Of a DNA stretch of 6,559 bases, positions 1 to 4,585 are shown in pieces. Source of the stretch: Methylovulum sp. (GTDB lineage: Bacteria > Pseudomonadota > Gammaproteobacteria > Methylococcales > Methylomonadaceae); NCBI GenBank assembly GCA_028713595.1, contig JAQTNZ010000155.1, positions 1-6,559 on the forward strand. Reading direction: 5' to 3'. A program made the translations under genes and the position numbers. Below the pieces are notes generated by a model. That model worked only from the letters and a program-made list of their open reading frames with translations. It did not search any database and was not told the DNA's origin. Every line of letters begins with the position of its first letter. The stretch's first letter is position 1.

Positions 1-1
1 C

Positions 2-652
2 TTTGGCGAAAAAACGGGGATAGACTTAAGCGGCGAAAAAGCGGGCCTATTGCCATCTAAACAATGGAAACAAGACCATAGGAACCGCGAATGGGCCTTA
101 GGCGAAACCCTGATTACCGGTATCGGCCAAGGCTTCCTGCAAGTCACCCCGCTGCAATTGGCAAGGGCGACTGCGACCTTAGCCAATCGGGGCAACGTCG
201 TCATGCCGTTTTTGGTCGATAAAATGGTCTCGCCCAGCGGTACCAGCACTCCGACCCGCTTACCACCCCAAGCCCTTGCCCTTAAATCCGCCAATATCAA
301 CAGCGTCATTGAAGGCATGGTCAATGTCGTGCACAGCGAGAGGGGCACAGCCAAAAGCATAGGCAGGAACAGCCCCTACCAAATCGCCGGCAAAACCGGC
401 ACGGCGCAGGTGTTCAACATCAAACAAAACGCCAAATATAACGAAAACAGCATCGACTTTAAATTGCGTGACCATGCCTTGTTCATCGCCTTCGCCCCCG
501 TGGACAACCCACAAATCGCCATTGCCGTCATTGCCGAAAACGGCGGGCATGGCGGTTCCGTCGCCGCACCCATTGCCGCCCAAGTGATTAAACAGTATCT
601 AAAAAACAAACCCCTTATCAACCCCGCCGACAACGAGACTAACACCCCTTAA
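2..652 (+). CDS. mrdA: Penicillin-binding protein 2, C-terminal part (5' end outside window)
   Basis: The reading frame is open from the first bases of the window, so this is the last 216 residues of a longer protein; family members are usually about 600-650 residues. PBP2 is the transpeptidase of the elongation (rod) complex. It is anchored in the inner membrane and cross-links peptidoglycan in the periplasm. Visible landmarks are a FGEKTGIDL segment at the very start, GIGQGFLQVTPLQLA (typical of PBP2), the catalytic-domain triad element KTGTAQV with KTG at bases 392-400, and the late GGHGGSVAAPIA stretch before the C-terminus. The active-site SxxK and SxN motifs lie upstream, outside the window. 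The TTG at base 50 is internal and is not the start. No rodA follows on this strand in the window, although that gene is often next to mrdA. Family assignment is firm; PBP2 rather than PBP3 is supported by the GIGQG...TPLQLA segment. Confidence 0.93.
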   Translation, partial: FGEKTGIDLSGEKAGLLPSKQWKQDHRNREWALGETLITGIGQGFLQVTPLQLARATATLANRGNVVMPFLVDKMVSPSGTSTPTRLPPQALALKSANINSVIEGMVNVVHSERGTAKSIGRNSPYQIAGKTGTAQVFNIKQNAKYNENSIDFKLRDHALFIAFAPVDNPQIAIAVIAENGGHGGSVAAPIAAQVIKQYLKNKPLINPADNETNTP

Positions 653-979
653 CCGCTCCAGAATCTTTTAAGGTGGCTTAAGTCCTAAAAAAGCACAGCC
701 ATTGCCCACTTGCTGTTGCCCTATGCCCACGACTTTCGCTCCAACCGTGTGATATGCCATATAACCTGCGGGATATGCCTTATGCCTAACATGATAAATG
801 GCGAAAAAAGCCTGTGTTATCAGCCTTTTCATAGCACAAATAAACACATATATACAAATTTCATGCCAAAAACAGCGACATTTTGCCGCGTGACAACATG
901 CCGCATTTGCAAGTGCTTTTGCAGGCCTTAAACTCTGCCCAACTGTTGTGATACGGCAGTTAAAACCCTTCCTCTCGAT
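653..979. other. Noncoding stretch between mrdA and the peptidase gene
   Basis: No convincing gene is present. A 73-codon frame (710-931, TTG start) has no Shine-Dalgarno sequence and an improbable composition. Small features seen are a 5-bp inverted repeat TTAAG/CTTAA at 668-681 just after mrdA, two copies of GATATGCC (751-758 and 772-779) and an AT-rich segment at about 838-862. No T-tract terminator for mrdA is visible directly after its stop codon. A promoter-like site and a strong terminator at the downstream end are listed separately; together they could define a short transcript of about 150 nt. Confidence 0.6.
826..854 (+). promoter_or_regulatory. Possible sigma-70-type promoter upstream of the peptidase gene
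   Basis: The hexamer TTTTCA (826-831) is separated by 17 nt from TATATA (849-854), inside the most AT-rich part of this intergenic region. Each hexamer matches four of six consensus positions and the spacing is ideal. A weaker alternative is TTGCAA (907-912), 16 nt before TAAACT (929-934). Either would start a transcript that runs into the terminator at 980-1013 before reaching the coding region. This is pattern matching by eye only. Confidence 0.3.
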
Positions 980-1013
980 AATGCGGACAGGTACTTTGTC
1001 CGCATTTTTTTTT
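980..1013 (+). terminator. Strong intrinsic terminator just upstream of the peptidase RBS
   Basis: The arms AATGCGGACA (980-989) and TGTCCGCATT (997-1006) are perfectly complementary over 10 bp. They enclose a 7-nt loop and run into nine consecutive T residues (1005-1013). This is a textbook Rho-independent terminator on the plus strand. It ends about 6 nt before the Shine-Dalgarno sequence of the next gene. It may end the mrdA transcript or a short leader/small RNA, or act as an attenuator of the peptidase gene. No promoter is obvious between the T-tract and the start codon (18 nt). Confidence 0.88.
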
Positions 1014-1031
1014 CTAACCGAGGTACCCGCA

Positions 1032-1709
1032 ATGAATCGTAGCTATCTGGCAAAACTCGCAACCAAACCTCTCGATGTGCAAGAACTGAGCAAAAAAACC
1101 GCCATCCATGAAGCAGGCCATGCGGCGGCGATTTATTTTGGCAACAAGCAACAACGCCTGCCTCCGATCTGTTTTCAAATTGCCATTACCGGTTTCGGCC
1201 AACCCGGCAAATACACGCCCAAGGCCACACAATGGCTTGCTAGAGTCGATGGTGGTCGCCTGATCCATACCCTGCCCTCTTCCGTTGCCGAAGCGACCCG
1301 CGAGTTTTCGGACACACAAGCCCAGGCCTATCTTAAGGCTTTTGAAGCCGACATGGTCAATTTGCTGGTAGGGCCCTTGGCTGAGGCCAATTACATCGCT
1401 TTGCGCGATGATGAGATCATCAATTCGCGCTTAATCACCATCAACGCCTTACACCGCTATGGCGGCGCGGCGGATTTGCAACTGCTCGAAGATTATCTGG
1501 CTTGCTTAGGGCTTGATGCGGAAGCTTATAGGCAAAAGCTCGGCGAGCTGCTCACCGCCGCCTTCAATTTTATCAATCACCGTAACCATTGGCGGGCGAT
1601 TATCGGCTTGGCCAACCATATTTTGGCAAAACCTAGGCATATCATCGACTGCGAAACCATTATGGCGGTGCTGAACGCACACGGTGGGCTACGCCAAAAA
1701 GCCGCGTGA
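1032..1709 (+). CDS. Stand-alone M41 (FtsH-like) zinc metallopeptidase domain protein
   Basis: This 225-residue protein resembles the protease half of FtsH without the AAA ATPase or membrane segments. The zinc-binding HExxH motif is HEAGH at residues 26-30, set in KTAIHEAGHAAA. Farther on, LLVGPLAEAN (111-120) matches the FtsH helix LxGRxAEE, and GGAADLQ (144-150) matches the FtsH GAxxDL segment, which places Asp148 as the probable third zinc ligand. The ligand set and catalytic Glu27 thus appear complete. The ATG at 1032 is preceded by GAGG (1020-1023) at 8-nt spacing. An in-frame ATG-less extension back to 948 would read through the terminator hairpin and is rejected. There is no signal peptide, so it is probably cytoplasmic. 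The substrate is unknown. It stands alone between two noncoding stretches; expression may be limited by the upstream terminator. Confidence 0.8.
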   Translation: MNRSYLAKLATKPLDVQELSKKTAIHEAGHAAAIYFGNKQQRLPPICFQIAITGFGQPGKYTPKATQWLARVDGGRLIHTLPSSVAEATREFSDTQAQAYLKAFEADMVNLLVGPLAEANYIALRDDEIINSRLITINALHRYGGAADLQLLEDYLACLGLDAEAYRQKLGELLTAAFNFINHRNHWRAIIGLANHILAKPRHIIDCETIMAVLNAHGGLRQKAA

Positions 1710-1731
1710 CCCGTTGATGGCCGCGTTAAAG

Positions 1732-1785
1732 GGGGAGCCACCCTTTTTGTGGGACATTGCCGCAATCTTGCAGTGTCCGCTCCCC
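1732..1785. repeat. Compound hairpin after the peptidase gene
   Basis: An outer stem GGGGAGC (1732-1738) with GCTCCCC (1779-1785) stacks directly on an inner stem GGACATTGC (1752-1760) with GCAGTGTCC (1770-1778). The inner stem is 9 bp with one G-U pair and a 9-nt loop. A 13-nt bulge including TTTTT lies on the 5' side. The structure begins 22 nt after the peptidase stop codon and has no T-tract after it. It may be a 3' processing/stability element or a weak terminator. Confidence 0.55.
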
Positions 1786-1810
1786 TATATTAAACTGCCG
1801 TAATTTAAGC

Positions 1811-1838
1811 GGATGGGCAAAAAATTAGCCGCCCATTT
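1811..1838. repeat. Inverted repeat, possible 3' hairpin
   Basis: ATGGGC (1813-1818) is complementary to GCCCAT (1831-1836), with two further G-U pairs outside and a 12-nt AT-rich loop. On the plus strand only TTTAT follows, so terminator function is doubtful. Confidence 0.4.
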
Positions 1839-1862
1839 ATCGTGATACCCCCACCCCACGGA

Positions 1863-1931
1863 TGCTTCGCCCAATCAAGGCCAACCTGAATCTGACAGTG
1901 AACTGTGGTGTTTGGCAAAAAGGCCGAAGCA
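1863..1931. repeat. Nested three-stem fold, possible structured RNA or element
   Basis: Three collinear inverted repeats nest inside one another. TGCTTCG (1863-1869) pairs with CGAAGCA (1925-1931), GCCAA (1880-1884) with TTGGC (1912-1916), and ACAG (1895-1898) with CTGT (1903-1906) around a TGAA loop. The 3' arm of the outer stem can instead form AGCA/TGCT with bases 1935-1938, an alternative fold. No riboswitch class that I know matches. The stems are short, so chance pairing remains possible. Confidence 0.35.
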
Positions 1932-1987
1932 ACTTGCTGTTTTGCCTATTCGCCTTTAGGTTTGCCCCTCCCCCCCTTTGTAATACT

Positions 1988-2003
1988 GGATGGCTTACCA
2001 TCC
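1988..2003. repeat. Short perfect hairpin
   Basis: GGATGG (1988-1993) and CCATCC (1998-2003) form a perfect 6-bp stem around a CTTA loop. There is no T-tract on either side, so it is not a standard terminator. Confidence 0.45.
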
Positions 2004-2079
2004 CTTACCCTCTAGCCACCTAATCGGACAGCTCGGCCTATACCCATCCTTTGGCCTGATTTTTTAGATTTTCTTCAAG

Positions 2080-2101
2080 AACTGGGCCGTTCGGCTTAGT
2101 T
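2080..2101. repeat. Hairpin immediately upstream of the promoter-like site
   Basis: AACTGGGCC (2080-2088) pairs with GGCTTAGTT (2093-2101) over 9 bp, with two G-U pairs if transcribed, and a GTTC loop. An overlapping alternative pairs TTCAA (2074-2078) with TTGAA (2100-2104). The right arm overlaps the proposed -35 hexamer, so as DNA it could be a protein-binding palindrome rather than an RNA hairpin. Confidence 0.35.
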
Positions 2102-2127
2102 GAATAGATAAATATAAAAAGTACAAT
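2100..2127 (+). promoter_or_regulatory. Candidate sigma-70 promoter of the GTPase/Roadblock cluster
   Basis: TTGAAT (2100-2105) and TACAAT (2122-2127) are separated by 16 nt in an AT-rich stretch. Matches to consensus are four and five of six. This would give a leader of roughly 170 nt before the start at 2303. A perfect TATAAT occurs downstream at 2171-2176 but has no good -35 at normal spacing (TTGATA at 2143-2148 is 22 nt away). Start-site mapping would be needed to choose between them. Confidence 0.45.
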
Positions 2128-2302
2128 AATCTGAGCGTAAATTTGATAGAATATTAGCCGATAATCTTATTATAATTGTCCAAGTGTGCTTTTTCCCCTA
2201 CCTATAAAGCATTAATTATCCGTTAGACATTGAAAATTGGGCATAATCTTTCTGGGCAACTATATTTTCAGCAACTTAGTTAAGGGTGTCGTGGAAAGGG
2301 AA

Positions 2303-3331
2303 ATGTCTGTTGAAAAATTAACCATAAAATTACTAGGGTTTAGCGCACCTGAAATGGAGCGGTTCTCCGCCATTCTGGCATTGGCAGAATCACGGCTGCA
2401 ACAAGCGTGGCAAATGACCACAGCGGAAGACGCCGATTTTTTTCTCTTGCCCAGTGAACAGTTAAAGGCATCCTTAGCTGCCGATATTTCAGCGGCACGT
2501 TGTTTGTTCTATACCGATGACCCAGCCATCGGCAACCTTATACTATCCGATTGCCATAAAATCCCTCGCATTAACTCGTTAATAAACGTGTTAAACCACA
2601 GGGGGGCGCAAAAAACTATCGAAATTACAGCCAATGCCGAGGCCATACCCGAACCAGCCAGCCCTAGTTCCGGCGAAAGCGCCCCCCCTGCCCCTATTGA
2701 AAGCCAACCAGCTCCATCCGCCAATGACCAGCCTGCTGACACGGCCAATTTTGCCCCCGATCACGGTTTGTTAAGCGCCTTGCTTGAACACCACGCCACC
2801 CCTATATTAATTAAGGCCAATACGGTCGTAATCTGTGTTGACCCTAGCCAAAAGCTTTATTATTGTCCGTTGTCATTAACGCAACTTATCCCTTATTTTG
2901 ATCCGGGTATTGCCCCACAAGTCAAACCGATTAGCGTCCCTGAAATGCAGGAGCTGGTCGGCAAGGCAAAACTGCCGCCCCAGCCGCTTAACAACCTGAT
3001 TTGGTACATAACCTTTAAGACCTCCCAAGGCCGTTTGTTGCAAGGCACTGCACCCGAAGACATTGTGCGCTTGTTGCATTGGCCGGACTTGACGATACCC
3101 GAATGCGGCCATTACGCCAAATTGGCGGCGTTTATGCACAGTAACACCATGAGGCTGGCGGATATTGCCAAAACCACCAGCTATCCGCCGGCATCAGTTT
3201 ATGATTTTTACAATGCCTGCACGGTGGTTGGCATGACTGAAAAAGCCGACACCGTTCAAGTGCATGAGAAAGTCGCTGACCTAAAACAACAAACCGTATT
3301 AAGAAAAATCCGTGACCGCCTAAAGTTTTGA
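2303..3331 (+). CDS. Unrecognised 342-aa protein, first gene of the GTPase cluster
   Basis: I do not recognise this as a named family. The N-terminal part (about residues 1-105) alternates short hydrophobic strands and helices (TIKLLGF, ADFFLLP, CLFYTDD, KIPRINSLINVL). That pattern resembles a receiver-like alpha/beta fold, but no phosphoacceptor arrangement can be assigned with confidence. Residues 107-153 are a Pro/Ala/Ser-rich, probably disordered linker. Residues 156-342 form a second domain that ends in a helical segment, MRLADIAKTTSYPPASVYDF (283-302), reading like a winged-helix module. There is no signal peptide or membrane segment. The ATG at 2303 has GGAAAGGGA just upstream (2293-2301) and is preferred over an upstream in-frame start at 2237. 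It ends 16 nt before the GTPase start codon, so the two are almost certainly co-transcribed. A role as adaptor or effector of the GTPase is inferred from position only. Confidence 0.85.
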   Translation: MSVEKLTIKLLGFSAPEMERFSAILALAESRLQQAWQMTTAEDADFFLLPSEQLKASLAADISAARCLFYTDDPAIGNLILSDCHKIPRINSLINVLNHRGAQKTIEITANAEAIPEPASPSSGESAPPAPIESQPAPSANDQPADTANFAPDHGLLSALLEHHATPILIKANTVVICVDPSQKLYYCPLSLTQLIPYFDPGIAPQVKPISVPEMQELVGKAKLPPQPLNNLIWYITFKTSQGRLLQGTAPEDIVRLLHWPDLTIPECGHYAKLAAFMHSNTMRLADIAKTTSYPPASVYDFYNACTVVGMTEKADTVQVHEKVADLKQQTVLRKIRDRLKF

Positions 3332-3347
3332 AGCAAGGAATGAAGTG

Positions 3348-3887
3348 ATGCAGGATAGTAACCGGATCAAAATAGTGTTTACCGGCTGTGTTGGGGCGGG
3401 GAAATCCACGGCAATCACCACTATAAGTGAAAAAAGCGTCATTTCCACTGAGGTCAAACCATCAGAAGCCAGTGTCATCAAGCGTAAGCCTACCACAACG
3501 GTGGCGATGGATTATGGTGAGCTGACTTTGGAAGGCGGCGACAAGCTGCATCTGTATGGGACCCCTGGACAACGCCGCTTTGAATTTATGACCGATCTGC
3601 TTACTAAAGGGGCATTGGGCTTGATTGTCCTGATTGACAACACCCATGAAGACCCGTTGGATGAGCTGGATTATTATTTAAATTTGAACCATTCATTTTT
3701 GCTGCAACGGCCTGCGGTGATCGGCGTGACCCATTACGACCAAACCATACAGCCAAGCATTGATGACTATTATGACGCGTTGGCGGAACGGGGCGACCCG
3801 TGGCCGGTAGTCCGTGCCGATGCGCGGAGCTTGGCGGATGTCAAGCTATTATTGAATACCTTACTGGCCATACTTGAGTATGGTTAG
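3348..3887 (+). CDS. Small Ras-like GTPase, MglA / COG2229 type
   Basis: This 179-residue protein is a single GTP-binding domain and should act as a cytoplasmic molecular switch. The P-loop (G1) is GCVGAGKST at residues 13-21. TTT at 49-51 fits the G2 switch threonine. G3 is GTPGQRRF (71-78), the bacterial TPGQ form of the Ras DTAGQ motif. G4 reads VTHYD (127-131) in place of NKxD, and ADARS (157-161) occupies the G5 position. The Thr-His G4 variant fits my recollection of the COG2229 GTPases but departs from Ras. The ATG at 3348 is preceded by AAGGA (3335-3339) at 8-nt spacing; the GTG immediately before it is less likely. It lies 16 nt after the 342-aa gene and 66 nt before a Roadblock gene, the classic partner of such GTPases. 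Family assignment is strong; cellular output is unknown. Confidence 0.92.
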   Translation: MQDSNRIKIVFTGCVGAGKSTAITTISEKSVISTEVKPSEASVIKRKPTTTVAMDYGELTLEGGDKLHLYGTPGQRRFEFMTDLLTKGALGLIVLIDNTHEDPLDELDYYLNLNHSFLLQRPAVIGVTHYDQTIQPSIDDYYDALAERGDPWPVVRADARSLADVKLLLNTLLAILEYG

Positions 3888-3902
3888 CGGTATCCCTGTG
3901 CC

Positions 3903-3926
3903 ATTGTTTTTGATGATGGTAACAAT
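3903..3926. repeat. Small inverted repeat between GTPase and Roadblock genes
   Basis: ATTGTT (3903-3908) and AACAAT (3921-3926) form a 6-bp AT-rich inverted repeat in the 66-nt gap. No T-tract follows directly. It could be a processing site or operator, or chance; a very weak promoter (TTGTTT at 3904-3909, 18 nt, TATTTT at 3928-3933) overlaps it. Confidence 0.25.
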
Positions 3927-3953
3927 CTATTTTACTTTTAGGAAATATTGACA

Positions 3954-4361
3954 ATGTCTAAGTTAGATGATCTTTTGCAAGGCGTGCTGTCTGATGTCGA
4001 TGGTGCTTTAGGGTGTGCGGCGGTTGATTTGGAAACGGGGTTATTGCTGGGTTCGGCACATAATGTGCCTTATTTCACTTCTTCCTATCTGGATGCCGTC
4101 GCCGCAGCGGCGGTAGACATGATGCGTGGCAAAAACGTGCGGGCGATCGAATCGTTACTCAGCAGCCAACGTGGCAAAAAAGTTGAAAAGACGATCAGGG
4201 AGGTGCAGATGTCCACCGAAAACACCCTGCATTTTATGGCGATCATCCCCGATAAGCCGGATTCATTGGTCGTCCTGATCACCAGTAAAAAAACCAATTT
4301 GGGCATGGGCTGGGCCGCGGTGCGCAGAAATATGCCCTTGATTGCACAGCTTTGCCCTTAA
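3954..4361 (+). CDS. Roadblock/LC7 domain protein, partner of the GTPase
   Basis: The 135-residue product shows the Roadblock/LC7 pattern. It has an N-terminal helix (SKLDDLLQGVLSDV) and a beta hairpin with a turn at ETG (GCAAVDLETGLLLGSA, 20-35). A long Ala-rich helix (SSYLDAVAAAAVDMMRG, 43-59) and the strands LHFMAIIPD and SLVVLIT (92-110) follow. It has an extra conserved-looking tail, NLGMGWAAVRRNMPLIAQ (115-132), that classical MglB-type proteins lack. Roadblock proteins usually dimerise and act as GAP, exchange factor or scaffold for Ras-like GTPases, which fits its place directly behind the GTPase gene. The ATG at 3954 is chosen because AGGAAA (3940-3945) sits 8 nt upstream; the TTG at 3948 is too close to it. 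It is cytoplasmic. Which regulatory activity it has cannot be read from sequence. Confidence 0.85.
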   Translation: MSKLDDLLQGVLSDVDGALGCAAVDLETGLLLGSAHNVPYFTSSYLDAVAAAAVDMMRGKNVRAIESLLSSQRGKKVEKTIREVQMSTENTLHFMAIIPDKPDSLVVLITSKKTNLGMGWAAVRRNMPLIAQLCP

Positions 4362-4404
4362 TTTACCGTTAAAACCCGATGTTCACGCTTTTTGCAGTCC
4401 GTCT

Positions 4405-4450
4405 AAGGTGGCTAGGTTTTCGCCGCCTTGTCGCTTTTATGGCGATTTTT
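4405..4450 (+). terminator. Possible terminator of the GTPase/Roadblock cluster
   Basis: AAGGTGGC (4405-4412) pairs with GCCGCCTT (4422-4429) over 8 bp with one G-U. It is followed by a small second stem TCGC (4431-4434) / GCGA (4442-4445) and then TTTTT (4446-4450). An alternative pairs TCGCC (4420-4424) with GGCGA (4441-4445) directly before the T-tract. The stem next to the T-run is short, so termination efficiency is uncertain. Confidence 0.42.
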
Positions 4451-4524
4451 ATCAAGCCTTCAAAAACGTGGACATCTGGCAAAGCGATAGTGGCAGATAA
4501 TCCGGCTTTGTCCGTCTCCCTAGC

Positions 4525-4553
4525 TTGCTTTGCCCTGTCATTTGACGTATACC
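4525..4553 (+). promoter_or_regulatory. Weak promoter-like site ahead of the fusion gene
   Basis: TTGCTT (4525-4530) is 17 nt from TATACC (4548-4553). The spacing is ideal but both hexamers are imperfect. Transcription would begin near 4560, leaving a leader of about 25 nt before the ATG at 4586. Confidence 0.28.
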
Positions 4554-4585
4554 CTTAACCTGTGTCGCCAGCCTTTTTAGGAACC

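Larger units (their letters stand above)
1710..2302. other. Long noncoding region with several hairpins, then AT-rich promoter zone
   Basis: There is no plausible gene on either strand over about 590 nt; the minus-strand 62-codon frame at 1577-1765 only mirrors the peptidase gene. From 1730 to about 2100 the sequence is unusually rich in inverted repeats, several of which are listed separately. From about 2100 to 2260 it becomes strongly AT-rich and carries the likely promoter of the GTPase cluster. A T6 run at 2060-2065 follows a weak GGCC/GGCC pairing (2035-2038 with 2053-2056), too weak to call a terminator. Confidence 0.6.
4362..4585. other. Gap between the Roadblock gene and the kinase-like/phosphoesterase gene
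   Basis: No gene is seen in these 224 nt. The first half holds paired hairpins ending in T5 (listed as a possible terminator), the second half a weak promoter-like site. This suggests that the fusion gene can be transcribed separately from the cluster, though read-through is possible. Confidence 0.5.

Noticed and set aside
710..931. 73-codon Cys-rich plus-strand frame
   Set aside because: It starts with TTG, lacks a Shine-Dalgarno sequence and has a composition typical of noncoding DNA; the Cys pairs look accidental.
948..1031. N-terminal extension of the peptidase gene by 28 residues
   Set aside because: It would translate through the terminator hairpin and T-tract and has no ribosome binding site, whereas the ATG at 1032 has GAGG at good spacing.
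1863..1931. Known riboswitch class
   Set aside because: I could not match the nested stems to the conserved core of any riboswitch that I know, and it lies about 370 nt from the next start codon with a promoter-like site in between.
2143..2176. TTGATA plus TATAAT as a promoter pair
   Set aside because: The 22-nt spacing is too long for a standard sigma-70 promoter, although TATAAT alone could serve with another -35 or an activator.
2237..2302. Upstream in-frame start for the 342-aa protein
   Set aside because: No ribosome binding site is seen there; GGAAAGGGA sits just before the ATG at 2303.
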